A stretch of 64,000 nucleotides of DNA. It comes from Microbacterium sp. Se63.02b (GTDB lineage Bacteria > Actinomycetota > Actinomycetes > Actinomycetales > Microbacteriaceae). The translations under genes were made by a program, and so were the position numbers. A model generated the notes under the pieces. It saw nothing but the letters and a program-made list of their open reading frames with translations. It did not search any database and had not been told where the DNA came from. Shown here in pieces: positions 47,495 to 58,790 of the stretch. Location of the stretch: assembly GCF_014171575.1 (NCBI RefSeq), contig NZ_CP050453.1:3472001-3536000 (forward strand). The letters are read 5' to 3'. Within the stretch, counting starts at the first letter, position 1; every line of letters begins with the position of its first letter.

Positions 47495-47875
47495 TCAGGA
47501 GATCCTTCTCAGAGCAGAGTAGGTCGCCAAGCCAACTACTAGCGCTGCGCAGACGATAAGCAGAAAGGGGATGGCCTGGATGCGTTGGAGTCCCGCGAAT
47601 GCGGTCAGCGCTACACCAAGGCCGGACTCAATGCTCCACAGGTTGCGCGTTGTGGGAGATTCGCCCGCCCTGGTGAGAATAGTGAGGAGTCGGCCGAGGA
47701 CTATCACGATCAGGGTGGCGGTGCCGGCGAACATTAGGCCGGGCGCCCGCCACGGGGCGTGTTGATCAGGGGCCCAGTGCAGTACCACTCCTGCGCTTGG
47801 CGCGACAAGCGCGCACAACAATCCAGTCCCGATCGCGATCGCAACCTCGGTGCTGATCCGGCGTGCCGTGTTCAC
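47495..47875 (-). CDS. Small hypothetical membrane protein
   Basis: 126 residues with four predicted membrane helices (about 10-30, 45-65, 85-100, 102-120). GTG start at 47875 overlaps the stop of the upstream DUF3887 gene (GTGA). Codon use is clearly richer in A and T at third positions than the surrounding genes. No family recognised; probably works with the upstream HTH/DUF3887 protein. Confidence 0.68.
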   Translation of the reverse strand: MNTARRISTEVAIAIGTGLLCALVAPSAGVVLHWAPDQHAPWRAPGLMFAGTATLIVIVLGRLLTILTRAGESPTTRNLWSIESGLGVALTAFAGLQRIQAIPFLLIVCAALVVGLATYSALRRIS

Positions 47876-48456
47876 TCCGCGACCGGGACGAAGTACAAGC
47901 CGGCCAACCTTCCCTCGGCGCTCCACGTGCTCCGGCATGTCACAGTCCCAGCCTCGAACTCAAGCCGCGTCTCTGCCACCACATAGTCCCCAGAAATCAC
48001 GGCCGCGGAGCCCGTGAAGTCCTCCCACTCGCCGAACGACGCAACCAGATCACCCCAAGCTCTCGCCAGCTTGTCCGGAGTCAGCACGACGGAGATCTCC
48101 GCACCGAAGTAGTTCGTGACGGCGTCATCAATCCGCGACTCCACGATCGCGCGGACTACCTCTTTCGCAAGTTCCGGGGCCTCACCCAAAAGCGCTCTCA
48201 TCATCGCTCCACCTCTCGCTTCTGCTTCCTTGACCTTCGGCCCGAACCGTTGGAACGCGGCTTGCCGGGTCACACCCAGCCCCTGCCCGATCGCAGCCCA
48301 TGTCACGCCAGCCGACCTGGCCCGCGACACTTCCGCATGGAGGCCCGACTCGGACAGTGACCGCAACGCTTCGAGAGCCACAACGCGATCCACGCTCCCG
48401 CGAGCGGAGACTGACACCGCATCGAGCGCGAGCCGCAATAGTTCCTCACGAGGCAC
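47872..48456 (-). CDS. HTH protein with C-terminal DUF3887-like domain
   Basis: 194 residues, GTG start. The N-terminal part has an HTH-like segment [24 protein letters not shown] at about residues 49-72. The C-terminal part (about 115-194: [18 protein letters not shown] and [16 protein letters not shown]) resembles DUF3887, a cystatin-like fold. This combination is seen in actinobacterial proteins of unknown role. Lower GC than neighbours suggests later acquisition. The 232 bases upstream (48457-48688) hold no gene; only a 10-base direct repeat TCTTGCTGGT at 48625-48634 and 48651-48660 is visible there. Confidence 0.72.
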   Translation of the reverse strand: MPREELLRLALDAVSVSARGSVDRVVALEALRSLSESGLHAEVSRARSAGVTWAAIGQGLGVTRQAAFQRFGPKVKEAEARGGAMMRALLGEAPELAKEVVRAIVESRIDDAVTNYFGAEISVVLTPDKLARAWGDLVASFGEWEDFTGSAAVISGDYVVAETRLEFEAGTVTCRSTWSAEGRLAGLYFVPVAE

Positions 48457-48688
48457 GAGTAAACAATACCTTTACGCCAAGCGGCTGCGTCAATAAGTCG
48501 AGCATCTGTTCGCTGACGACTGTGCAATGACCCCTGACATGATTTTCTACAGCTTGTTGAGACAGCGACAGGTTCCCGCGGGCCGACGGACGACGACGCA
48601 AGGTTCCGGGGCCGGACGCGTCGGTCTTGCTGGTCGGGTTTTCACCGCCGTCTTGCTGGTTCTTGCCACCGGGTGACGGCGACACCCC

Positions 48689-51600
48689 TCAGATCACGTC
48701 GCTGCTCCAGGGATCGAGGTTGCCGTAGCGGTGCGCGGTGATCGAGATCGACTGCTCGTGCACGAACGGCAGCAGTTCGATGCGGGCGGCGGCCGTGACC
48801 TCGCCGTCGTACACCGCGAGGTCCGGATCCCCGCCCGAAGCCTCGGCCAGGGCGGTGTGCAGAGCCGCGACGGCCGTACGACCGCCGATCAGGCGCACCC
48901 TGTCGCTCGCCGGCAGCGCCGGGACTCCTCGACGACGGCGTCTTCGCGGAGCATCCGCTGCATCCACTCCTCATCGCTCTCGAGGAACACCGGTGCATCG
49001 AGGTCGCCCAGTGCGCGACGCACATCGCCGGGCAGTCCGACGGGTGTCGACAGCACGAAGTCGGCCCCTGACCGCACTCCGGCGATGACGACGCGGAGGA
49101 GGTCCTGCAGGGCGGCGTCCGCCGTCGCACGGATCTCGACGGGCACCGGGCGGTAGCGGAACAGGTTGCGCTCCACGCCGAGGTGAGAGACATCGCGCAC
49201 CTGACCGAACTCGCGGTCCCAGGCCAGCGCATCCGACAGGGCGGAACGGCGCAGCCACTCGAACGACTCGTACTCGAGCGACGACTGGGCCGACTCGATC
49301 AGCGCGGTGATCCGGGAGTCGAGGCCGCGCAGATGCAAGGTGCTGGAGGCCGGACCACCCGGCTGCGAGCGCCAGGATCCCAGCCCGATCAGGTAGTTCG
49401 GGCCACCGGCTTTGGCGCCGGGGCCGACGGCGGAGCGCTTCCATCCGCCGAACGGCTGCCGCTGCACGATGGCCCCGGTGATGCCGCGGTTCACGTAGAG
49501 GTTGCCCGCCTGCACCCGGTCGAGCCAGTACGCCAGATCGTCCGGGTCCTGCGTGTGCAGCCCGGCGGTGAGGCCGTACGCGACGGCGTTCTGCATCTCG
49601 ACCGCGCGGGCGAGCGTCGGTGCGTGCATCACACCGAGCACGGGGCCGAAGAACTCCTCGGTGTGGAAGCGCGAGCCCGGCTGCACACCCACGCGCACAC
49701 CCGGGGTCCACAGCCGCCCGCTGCCGTCGTCCTCCCGAGACAGGGCGGGTTCGATCAGCCACTGCTCGTCGCCCTCGCGCTCGCTCAGCGCCCAGGCGAG
49801 CTTGCCGTGCGGCTGCTCGATCACCGGACCCACCTCGGACAGCGGATCGGTCGGGGGCCGACGTGCAGCGAGCGCACGGCATCCGCGAGCTGCCGGGCGA
49901 ACCGCGCGGAACGTCCGACCGGACCGACGAGGATCGCGAGCGACGCCGCGGAGCACTTCTGCCCGGCGTGGCCGAACGCGCTCTTGACGAGGTCGGCGAC
50001 TGCGAGATCGAGGTCGGCCGACGGCGCGATGATCATCGCGTTCTTGCCGCTCGTCTCGGCGAGCAGCGGCAGGTCGGGTCGCCACGAGCGGAACAGCGCC
50101 GCCGTGTCCCAGGCGCCGGTGAGGATCACGCGGTCGACCGCCTCATGCGTCACGAGCGCGCGTCCGAGATCACCCTCTTCGATGTCGACGAGTGCGAGCA
50201 CGTCGCGCGGGATGCCGGCCTGCCACAGCGTCTCGGCGATCACAGCGGCGCAACGGCGCGCCTGCGGGGCCGGTTTGAACACCACGCCGGAGCCCGCGGC
50301 GAGCGCGGCGAGCACTCCCCGGCAGGGATCGCGAGGGGAAGTTCCACGGGGGCGTGACGAGCGTGACGGCGGCGGGGACGAAGACGGCGCCCGCGATCGC
50401 GTCCAGCTCCCGTGCCTTGGCGGCGTAGTAGCGGGCGAAGTCGACCGCCTCGCTCACCTCGACGTCGGCTTCGGCGAAGACCTTGCCCGTCTCGGACGCG
50501 GCGACCTCGATCAGCTCCGCCCGCCGGGACTCCAACGCGGCGGCCGCACGCAGCAGCACGTCGGCACGCTCGGCAGCGGGTCGGCCTCCCCACGTGGGGG
50601 CCGCGTGCTGAACTCGCCGCACGGTCTTCTCGAGGGTCTCCGCGTCGTCGATCCGTGCGGCGCCGATCGTCGCGACTCCGAGGTCCGAGACGGGGATGCG
50701 CTCGCGCACGCCGCGGGCCCAGTCGCGGTTCGCCGGGAGCGCCGGGTCGCTGTCGGCGGTGTTCCAGAACCCGGGCGCACCGCCCGCGTCCTGCTCGAGC
50801 TCTCGGGCGGAGTACACGGCTGTCTCCAGGAACGCTTCCCGACCGGCGTCGTCCGACCCGCGAGAGATCCCGAGCACAGCCTTGGTGAGGTCGGTCTCCG
50901 GCATCGGCGCGACCGGGGCGGGTCGCACGGACTCGTGCACCGGAGCGAGCCGATTCTGGGTGCGGCGCGGGCCGCTGCGGAACGTGGGGTCGGTCGAGCG
51001 GTCGAGCGCGTCGAGGAAGCGGTCCTGCTCGCGCACGAAGAGACCCTCGTCGTCTCCGAGCCGGAACGCGGCGGAGAGGAAGTTGTCGGACGAGGCGTTC
51101 TCCTCCAGGCGCCGCACCAGATAGCTGATCGCGACGTCGAACTCGGCGGGCGCCACCACGGGCACGTAGAGCAGCACGGGGCCGACCTCGCGCGACACGG
51201 CCTGCACCTGGCCCTGGGCCATGCCGAGGAGCATCTCGAACTCCACGGCATCCCGCACGCCGCGCTCCCCGGCGAGCAGCCACGCATAGGCGATGCCGAA
51301 GAGGTTGTGACCGGCGACGCCGAGCTTCACGGCGGCGGCATGCTCAGGCTGCAGCGCCCAGTCGAGGCAGCGCAGATAGTTCGCATCGGTGTCGACCTTG
51401 GCGTCGAAGGTCGCGGGCGTCCAGCCGTGCATCGTCGCCTCGACACGCTCCATCGCGAGGTTCGCGCCCTTGACGAGGCGCACCTTGATGCGGGCGCCCC
51501 CGTCGCGACGCGGTCCTGCGCCCAGGCCGTGAGCTCCTGCAACGCGGGGAGCGCATCGGGGAGGTAGGCCTGCAGCACGATGCCCGCTTCGAGTCCGGCG

Positions 51601-52345
51601 AGCCGCGGATCCTCCAGGATGCGCGTGAAGACCGCGATCGTGAGGTCGAGGTCGCGATACTCCTCCATGTCGAGGTTGATGAACGTGCCGTCGGCGGCCG
51701 CAGTGGCATACAGCGGGAGGAGCCGATCGACGACCTCGTCGACCACCTCGTCGAAGGCCCACATCGACAGGTGACTCATGATCGCCGACACCTTGACCGA
51801 CACGTAGTCGACGTCGGGCCTCTTGATCAGCTCGTGGATGCCGTCGAGCCGGCGCCGCGCCTCCGCCTCTCCGAGCACGGCCTCGCCCAGGAGGTTGAGG
51901 TTCAGACGCGACCCCGAGGCGCGGATCCGCTCGATGGCCGCACCGAGCTTCGCGGGGCGCGCGTCGACCACGAGGTGCCCGACCATGTCGCGGAGCACGC
52001 GGCGCGCGATCGGCACGACGGGCGAGGGGAGGATCGGGGCGACTCCCCGCCGAGACGGACGACCGAGCGCAGGTACCAGGGCAGGAACTCGGGCACGATG
52101 GGGGCGATCCGATGCAGCCGTGAGGCCGCGGCGCTCAGACTCTCCGGCCGCATCACCCCGTCGACGAAGCCCAGCGTGAAGGGCAGTCCGTTGGCGTCCT
52201 GCAGCACGCCGGCGAGACGCGCGGCGGCGGGGTCGGGCTCGACGGCTGCGGCCTCGATGACCCAGCGCCGCGCGAGGTCGACGGCACGGTCTGCGAGGGG
52301 TGCGGATGCCACGGCATCCGCCGGGGATGACGACGACTCTGCCAT
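48689..52345 (-). CDS. putA: Bifunctional proline dehydrogenase/L-glutamate gamma-semialdehyde dehydrogenase
   Basis: Two-step oxidation of proline to glutamate by a FAD proline dehydrogenase and a NAD P5C dehydrogenase in one chain of about 1220 residues. The PRODH barrel (about residues 90-420) has LNLNLLGEAVLGEAEA, VSVKVSAI, FINLDMEEYRDLDLT and KVRLVKGAN. The ALDH domain has TPPWNFPLAIP, LLAETSGKN (catalytic Glu), GHAGQKCSAAS (catalytic Cys) and EEFFGPVLGVM. A C-terminal extension of about 200 residues follows. Six bases are missing, near 52046-52049, 51496-51500, 50336-50339, 50319-50322, 49851-49855 and 48910-48916; adding exactly six restores one frame. No N-terminal ribbon-helix-helix DNA-binding domain. 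TAGGGT lies six bases before the ATG. Confidence 0.93.
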
Positions 52346-52351
52346 GGTCCC

Positions 52352-52357
52352 ACCCTA
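52352..52357 (-). promoter_or_regulatory. -10 element of leaderless putA promoter
   Basis: TAGGGT exactly six bases before the ATG at 52345; no Shine-Dalgarno sequence between. Confidence 0.5.
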
Positions 52358-52404
52358 GGTCTGGATACCCCCGCAGAGCGGGAGCCCGCACCCCTCGCCG
52401 CGGC

Positions 52405-53801
52405 TCACAACGCCGCGATGATGTCCTCCACGCGCTGCTTGGCATCGCCGAACAGCATCTGCGCGTTGTCGCGGAAGAACAGCGGGTTCTGCACGCCCGC
52501 GTACCCGGCGGCCATCGAACGCTTGAACACGATCACGTTCTCGGCCTCCCACACCCTGAGCACGGGCATCCCGGCGATCGGGCTGCCCGGGTCCTCGGCG
52601 GCGGCAGGGTTGACGGTGTCGTTCGCGCCGATCACCAACACGACCGAGGTCGAGGCGAGGTCGTCGTTGATCTCGTCCATGCTCAGGACGATGTCGTACG
52701 GCACCTTGGCCTCGGCCAGCAGCACGTTCATGTGACCCGGAAGGCGGCCAGCGACCGGATGGATGCCGAAACGCACCTCCACGCCCCGCTCACGGAGCCG
52801 ACGGACGAGATCGGCCACGGGGTACTGGGCCTGCGCGACGGCCATGCCGTACCCGGGGTGATCACGACGCTGCCCGCGGCGACCAGCATCTCCGCCGCAC
52901 TCTCAGCCGTGATCTCGCGGTGCTCGCCGTACTCGGTGTCGTCTGCGGTCGAGGCCGCGATGCCGAAGCCGCCGGCGATCACCGAGAGGAACGAGCGGTT
53001 CATGGCCTTGCACATGACATAGGAGAGGTATGCACCGGACGAGCCGACCAGCGCACCCGTGACGATCAACAGGTCGTTGTTCAGGAGGAAGCCCGCCGCG
53101 GCGGCCGCCCATCCCGAGTAGCTGTTGAGCATCGAGACGACGACCGGCATGTCGCCGCCGCCGATCGAGGCGACCAGATGCCAGCCCAGGGCGAACGCGA
53201 GCACGGTGACCGCGATCAGGAGCCAGAGCTGCTGGTCGTTCACGAACCAGACGGTGAGCACGACGAACGCGATGAGCGCCCCGATGTTCAACCCGTTCTT
53301 ACCGGGGAGCATGAGCGGCTTCGACGACATCCGCGCCGAGAGCTTCAGATACGCGACGATCGATCCGGTGAAGGTGACACCGCCGATGAAGATGCCGATG
53401 AAGACCTCGGCGTTGTGGATGCCGACCAGCTGCGGCGCGATCTCCGGGTGGGCGAGGTAGCCGTTCCAGCCCACGAGCACCGCCGCCAGGCCGACGAAGC
53501 TGTGCAGGAGTGCGATGAGCTCGGGCATCCCGGTCATCTCGACCACGCGCGCACGCCACAGCCCGATGGCCGCGCCGATCAGGACCGCGGCGACGAGCAA
53601 CCCCAGACCGAGGAAGGCGCCGGTGCTCCAGGCGTCGGCGACCGTGAGAGCCACGGTCGCGAGAAGCGCGATCGTCATGCCGGAGATGCCGTAGACCACC
53701 CCGGCGCGGGCGGACTCGTGGCGGCTGAGACCCGCGAGGCTCAGGATGAACAGCAGGGCGGCGACGATGTAGGCCGCCCCCGCGAGGGCGTCGACCGTCA
53801 T
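52405..53801 (-). CDS. pntB: NAD(P) transhydrogenase subunit beta
   Basis: Membrane subunit of the proton-pumping transhydrogenase that makes NADPH from NADH. About 465 residues: nine or so helices with [26 protein letters not shown] and GKNGLN, then the NADP-binding dIII domain with [38 protein letters not shown] and [11 protein letters not shown]. One base is missing in the C run 52854-52856, inside the GYGMAVAQ motif. ATG at 53801 overlaps the pntA stop. Confidence 0.94.
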
Positions 53802-55348
53802 TTCCGGCCGCCCTTCGCCGATGTCCCGAGCGTGAACATGGCGAGCATCCGGCGGGTGACCGCGAACCCGCCGAAGATGTTGATCGATGCCAGCAGCACC
53901 GCGACGGCGGCGAGCACCTGCACGATCGGCAGGGGCGAGGTGATCTGGAGCATCGCGCCGACCACGATGACGCCCGAGATGGCGTTGGTCACCGACATCA
54001 GCGGGGTGCAGGGCGTGGTGCACCTTGCCGATCACGTAGAAGCCGATCACGACCGACAGCACGAGCACGGTGAAGTGCTGGGGCAGCGGAGCCGGCGCGA
54101 ACGCGTTCACGGCGAACAGGGCGGCGACGCCGACGACGATGAGCGTGACCTTGCGCGCCGCGGACATCTTCTTCGCCGGAGCGACCTCGACCGGGGTCGC
54201 GGGCGCCTTCGCCGAGGGCGCCGCGGCGACCTGCACGGCGGGCGGCGGCCAGGTGACCTCGCCGTCGCGCACGACCGTGACCGAACGCTGCACGACGTCG
54301 TCGAAGTCGATCACCAGACGCCCGTCCTTCGCCGGGGTCAACAGGGCGACGAGGTTCGCCAGGTTCGTGCCGTAGAGCTGCGAGGCCTGCGCGGCCAGGC
54401 GCGATGCCAGGTCGGTGTAGCCGAGGATGATGACGCCGCCGTCGGTGACGACGCGTTCGCCCGCGACAGAGCCCTCGACGTTGCCGCCCTGACCCGCTGC
54501 CATGTCGACGATGACGCTGCCCGGCTTCATCCGCGCGACGTCGGATGCCGTGATGAGGCGAGGTGCCGCTCGTCCGGGGATGAGCGCCGTGGTGATGATG
54601 ATGTCGACGTCGGCGGCCTGCTCGGTGTAGATCTCGGCGGCTCGACGGTCGTAGTCGGCACTCGTCGCCTTGGCGTAGCCGTCGGTGGAGGCGGCGACCT
54701 CGACGTCGACCGGAAGATAGCTGCCGCCGATCGAGGTCACCTGGTCGGCGACCTCGGGGCGCGGGTCGGTCGCGCGGACGATCGCGCCGAGGCTCGACGC
54801 CGCGCCGATGGCCGCGAGTCCCGCGACCCCGGCCCCGGCGACGAGCACCTTGGCCGGCGGCACCTTGCCCGCCGCGGTCACCTGACCCGTGAAGAAGCGG
54901 CCGAACTCGTGGGCGGCCTCGACGACGGCGCGGTATCCGGCGATGTTCGCCATCGAGCTGAGCACGTCCATCGACTGTGCGCGCGAGATGCGCGGCACGG
55001 CATCGAGCGCGAGCGCCGTGATGCCCGCTGCGCGAGCGACTCGACGAGGTCCGGACGCAGCGCCGGCGAGAGCAGCGCGATCAGGGTCGCACCGTCGCAG
55101 AGGAGTCCGATCTCCTCATCTCCCGGGGCCGTGATCGCGAGGACCACTTCGCTCCCCCAGGCCTCGGTACGGTCGACGAGCGCCGCACCCGCCGCCTCGT
55201 ACTCCGCATCGGGGTAGGAGGCTGCCGTGCCCGCTCCCCGTTCGACCCTGACCGTGTGGCCCAGCTTCCCGAGCGACGCGATCGTCGCCGGGGTGGCCGA
55301 GACCCGTGCTTCGCCCGCAGGCTCCCGCACGATGCCGATGACTGCCAC
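53798..55348 (-). CDS. pntA: NAD(P) transhydrogenase subunit alpha (single-chain PntA)
   Basis: NAD-binding subunit of about 517 residues in the E. coli-like arrangement, with the soluble dI domain and C-terminal membrane helices in one chain. Key parts: [16 protein letters not shown] at the N-terminus, the Rossmann motif [30 protein letters not shown], and a hydrophobic end [18 protein letters not shown]. Breaks: one base missing near 55024-55026 and two (CA) missing near 54008. GTG start at 55348 has AGGAGGAAGCA before it. Confidence 0.93.
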
Positions 55349-55409
55349 TGCTTCCTCCTCCGCCCGTCTGCGTCGACGGGATACCGGGCCTTCTGCGCCC
55401 CTGACTTTT

Positions 55410-55427
55410 CGCTCAGAGTACTGAGCG
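55410..55427. promoter_or_regulatory. Inverted repeat upstream of pntAB
   Basis: CGCTCAG-AGTA-CTGAGCG, a perfect seven-base inverted repeat 62 bases before the pntA start. Candidate regulator site; the minus-strand TACT inside it may be part of a -10. Confidence 0.5.
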
Positions 55428-55524
55428 GCGTGCGGGAAACGCCCCCTGTTCGGGTCTGTGACGGGGAAAGAAGCGGAGTTCTTGCGGAAAGCGCAGGAGG
55501 AGTCGGTCGAGGTGCTGTCGGTCC

Positions 55525-55530
55525 TATGCT
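55525..55530 (+). promoter_or_regulatory. -10 element of leaderless promoter for the exoprotein operon
   Basis: TATGCT exactly six bases before the GTG at 55537. Confidence 0.55.
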
Positions 55531-55536
55531 GTTGCC

Positions 55537-56240
55537 GTGACCACCCCGCCACCGGAGACCCCGACCCCCGGGCAGGATCCGGCCGTCGCCGCGTCGAACG
55601 CGAGCGCGCGGGCGAAGGTCCTCGGCTGGGCGCGGCGCAGCATCGACCTGATCCCGACGTCATGGCTCATCACCGGCGCCGGAGCCGTGCTGCTCGCGAC
55701 CACCGCCGTCTTCGGCGGACTCGAGGCCGCGGCCGTCGATCCCACCCCGGTCGTCGAGATCGGCGAGACCTTCGCCGGCTCGGATCTGGAGATGACCGTG
55801 CTCGGGGTCGAGCTGCGCGACGAGCTGAGCGCGGAGAGCGGCCAGACCCTGGTCTTCCCGGACGAAGAGAAGGGCGAGCGGATCCTGGTCGTCACGGTCG
55901 ACGTCACCAACACGTTCGACAAGCCACGACCGTCGACGGCGAACCCCCGCAATCCCCGGTCCTCGACGGCATCCGCATCGAGGGTCTCGACGAAAAGGGC
56001 GACGTCTTCCGCGCCGACGACGGCGAGCGCGCGCCCCGGATGCAGCCTGACGTCCCCGCCCGCATGCTGCTCACCTGGACCGTCGGGCCGGACGACTTCC
56101 ACGACGGCGATGAGATCACTGTCACCCTCCCCGAGTCGGACCACTACGTCGGGCAGAGCGTGATGCGCGGCGACTACTGGGTGGACGTCCGCGTCGGAGC
56201 GACCCTGCCGGCGACCATCGACGAGGTGAGCGCACCGTGA
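55537..56240 (+). CDS. Single-pass membrane protein with extracytoplasmic beta domain
   Basis: About 234 residues: Pro-rich cytoplasmic tail, one anchor helix (residues about 40-62, WLITGAGAVLLATTAVFGGL), then an exported beta-rich domain with VTVDVTNTFDK and LLTWTVGPDDFHDGDEITVTL. The domain resembles the Ig-like DUF4352 type of exported actinobacterial proteins in pattern. One base is missing near 55918-55925. GTG start, leaderless-type. First of three co-transcribed genes of similar design. Function unknown. Confidence 0.72.
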
Positions 56241-56797
56241 AGAAGCACATCCTGATCTGGGTCGCCACGGCCGCGCTCCTCGTCTGCGCGTGGGGCGTCT
56301 CGAAGGCCACGCTTCCCGACGATGCCCCGAACGCCCCGTTCCCCACGGTCGCGCAGATCGGCGAGCCGGCCTCCACGCGCAATCTGGTCGTGACCGTGAC
56401 CGACGTGCACCTCGCCGACCGGGTCGCGGATGCGGAGGGCTGGTCGGCCGACGGCACCTGGCTCGTCGTCGATCTCGAGGCCGCCACCGGCGTGACGCAG
56501 GATCAGAGCTCGTCCCGGCTTGCGGAGCTCACGATCGGCGACCGTACGTTCAGCGCGACGGATCGCGGAACCACCTTCGTCGATCAGCGCCTGGTCACCG
56601 GGGTCCCCCGCTCCGGGAGCCTCGCGTTCGAGCTCCCCGACGACGTGACCGGCGACCGCGCGACGCTCCGACTGGGCATGCCCGGCTCCGGCCTCGGCGA
56701 CGTGCAGCGCGACACCGTGATCGACCTGCCGATCGACCTCGCCACGCTCCCCGACGAGGCCGAGGTGCTCCTGGACGAGAACGGCTGGGCCCGATGA
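56237..56797 (+). CDS. Signal-anchored extracytoplasmic protein, second of three
   Basis: 186 residues, intact: MKKHILIWVATAALLVCAWG is an N-terminal anchor or signal peptide without an obvious lipobox. The exported part has VVTVTDVHLADRV, WLVVDLEAATGV and SLAFELPDDVTGDRATLRL, a beta sandwich of the same general pattern as the gene before it. GTG start overlaps the previous stop; the stop overlaps the next ATG. Function unknown. Confidence 0.75.
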   Translation: MKKHILIWVATAALLVCAWGVSKATLPDDAPNAPFPTVAQIGEPASTRNLVVTVTDVHLADRVADAEGWSADGTWLVVDLEAATGVTQDQSSSRLAELTIGDRTFSATDRGTTFVDQRLVTGVPRSGSLAFELPDDVTGDRATLRLGMPGSGLGDVQRDTVIDLPIDLATLPDEAEVLLDENGWAR

Positions 56798-57392
56798 CCA
56801 TCCCGCCGCCACTCGTGCCGCCCGCGCCCCAGGAAGACCCGGTGCCCGCGGATGCCCCGGCGAAGTCGCGCTCCTGGTGGCGGCGGAACACTCTGGCGCT
56901 GGTCGCACTCGTCGTGCTCTGCCGGCGACCGCCGTCGCGGTCGGGTGGCAGGAGTGGTACCAGTACTTCGGATTCGCGGCCCGCGCGGTCACGCCCGTGG
57001 TGGTCGCCGAAGGCGAGACGACCGATCTCGCCGGCGCAGGCTGGGGTCCGGTGCGCGGCGGAGAGATCGAAGAGCTCTCGGGTCTCGACGTCCCTCCGGA
57101 CACGCGCCTGATCGCGGTCGGGGTGCCGGTGGATCCTGACGCCGAGGGGATCGGCTGCGATACGCCGACTCTCGTGGAGCAGTCGACGGGGCGCGAGTGG
57201 AGTCCCGTCCGCGCCGAGATCGGGTTGGACTGGAGCGCGGACGAACCGGAGACCTGCCTCAGCGAGCAGGACGGCGCCTACGAGCTGATCGTGCCGTTCG
57301 TGGTGCCCGACGAAGTCGAGGGCCCCTTCTGGGTCGACGTGCGCCCCTACGACGCCGGCGGCTCCTTCGTGAGGTTCGAGTTCGAGCCCTGA
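56794..57392 (+). CDS. Signal-anchored extracytoplasmic protein, third of three
   Basis: About 199 residues. Pro-rich cytoplasmic tail, anchor helix WWRRNTLALVALVVL and an exported domain with two Cys (IGCDTPTL, ETCLSEQ) that could form a disulfide. One base is missing near 56919-56925, within the anchor. The last 46 bases overlap the convergent membrane-protein gene. It completes an operon of three related anchored exoproteins, perhaps subunits of one complex. Confidence 0.7.
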
Positions 57393-58747
57393 CCCTCGAC
57401 GCTGTCCCTGGCCGGTGCGGTGACCATCGCGGCGGCGACGGCGTCCACCGACGAGGGCAGGAGGCCGGCGGCATCGGCGACGGCGCGCATCTCCCCTTCC
57501 GCCTCGGAGACGCCCACCGTGTCGGTGCGGTCCTGCTGCCGCTTGCGGAGCCGCGCGAGGGTGGCGTCGTACGCCCCGCTGATCACCGCGATGCGCACCG
57601 GCTCCATCAGCAGGAGCGGCACGAGCGACACGAGGGGCGCGGCGATCGCCCAGAACACGAATTCCTGCGGCCCCACCAGCCGGGTGATGCCGAAACCGAG
57701 GTACGACTCGAGTGCCTTCACGATCACGTAGAGCAGCGCATACGACCCGACGAGCAGCGGGCCGGCGCGCCACATCAGCAGCAGCGCCCGCCCGATCGGC
57801 CGGAAGCGGGCACCGAGTTCCTCCCCGAGGTCCTTGAGCCGGCGCACGAGCGGATTCGGGATGACGGCGGCGTGGGCACGCACGCGGGCGATGAGCTCGC
57901 TCTCGACCCGCAGCTTCTCAGCGACGATCGCCTGCCCGAAGACCACGCCGGCGATCGTGAGCCAGGCGAGCGGGGCCAGGAGCACCGGGCCCGCCTCGGA
58001 GAGCAGCCAGCCGACCCCCTCCCACAACCAGCGCAGCGGGGCGACGGCATCCAGGACCTGCTCCCTGACCGTCTCGAGGAAGGCCATGGCCGCGCGGCTG
58101 TCGACCCACCCCTTGATCGCGTCGAAGATGTCGCCGAGCACCATCACCGAGAAGAAGACCCAGACGACCTCGAAGTAGACCGCTACCGGCGACAGCCACT
58201 TCGCGAGCTTCGGCGACCACTTCGACCAGGCCCAGCGTCCGGCGAACGCGAGCACGATGATCGAGATGGTCCACACGTTGATCGGCAGGTTCAGCACGGT
58301 GTCATCCGAACTCACGGGCGGTTCGCCGTTCGCGCTCGCCGTCCAGATGATGCCGTTGCGCACCTCGAGAGCGCGCATCGAGTAGGCCCGCACGTCCTCG
58401 CCCAACAGGCCCTGCGCCCAGTACACGGCGAAGAAGGGGAGGATGCCGGCGAGCAGAGCCGACAGGAACGTGCGACGCCGATCGGCCGCGGCCTCCGGCA
58501 GCGGAGCGACCTCCTGCAGGTTGCGCAGCCCGTCGCGCAGCACGAGGAACATCGCGACCAGGCTGATCAGCCGGGCGAGGATCGCGATCGGCAGCACCAG
58601 GAATCCGAGCGTCGCCGACGAGGCGCCGATGAACCCGGCGATCTCGGTGACCACGTAGTGCACCAGGACGCCGGCCAGGTACCACGCCATCAGCGCGGGC
58701 CAGTGCCGCCAGAGCACACGCCCGGTGGTCGTCAGGATCGCCAGCAC
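57347..58747 (-). CDS. Large polytopic membrane protein of unknown function
   Basis: 466 residues, intact, with about 8-10 hydrophobic segments, for example ALMAWYLAGVLVHYVV, LGFLVLPIAILARLISLVAMFLVL, INVWTISIIVLAFAGRW, and WAIAAPLVSLVPLLLMEPVRI. A polar external loop at about 115-150 and a charged C-terminal tail. GTG start with TAGCTT six bases before it. Its 3' end overlaps the exoprotein operon tail to tail. No transporter or enzyme motif recognised; it may belong with the three exoproteins. Confidence 0.72.
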   Translation of the reverse strand: MLAILTTTGRVLWRHWPALMAWYLAGVLVHYVVTEIAGFIGASSATLGFLVLPIAILARLISLVAMFLVLRDGLRNLQEVAPLPEAAADRRRTFLSALLAGILPFFAVYWAQGLLGEDVRAYSMRALEVRNGIIWTASANGEPPVSSDDTVLNLPINVWTISIIVLAFAGRWAWSKWSPKLAKWLSPVAVYFEVVWVFFSVMVLGDIFDAIKGWVDSRAAMAFLETVREQVLDAVAPLRWLWEGVGWLLSEAGPVLLAPLAWLTIAGVVFGQAIVAEKLRVESELIARVRAHAAVIPNPLVRRLKDLGEELGARFRPIGRALLLMWRAGPLLVGSYALLYVIVKALESYLGFGITRLVGPQEFVFWAIAAPLVSLVPLLLMEPVRIAVISGAYDATLARLRKRQQDRTDTVGVSEAEGEMRAVADAAGLLPSSVDAVAAAMVTAPARDSVEGQGSNSNLTKEPPAS

Positions 58748-58753
58748 ACGCCT

Positions 58754-58759
58754 AAGCTA
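58754..58759 (-). promoter_or_regulatory. -10 element of leaderless promoter
   Basis: TAGCTT exactly six bases before the GTG at 58747. Confidence 0.5.
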
Positions 58760-58790
58760 CCGCGCCGGACGCACCACGACGGCGCAGGGC

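Noticed and set aside
48457..48688. Possible insertion-sequence remnant before putA
   Set aside because: There is only a 10-base direct repeat; no transposase motif, terminal inverted repeat or target duplication could be found.
49183..51567. Long plus-strand open frame of 794 codons across putA
   Set aside because: Shadow of putA; no homologous motif, extreme Arg/Gly content. The same applies to 19602-21455 (minus), 24255-26492 (plus) and 57197-58924 (plus).
48689..52345. putA as a pseudogene with six frameshifts
   Set aside because: All active-site motifs are intact, each break is in a G/C run or GC-rich tract, and exactly six added bases restore one frame; drift would also leave stops and substitutions.
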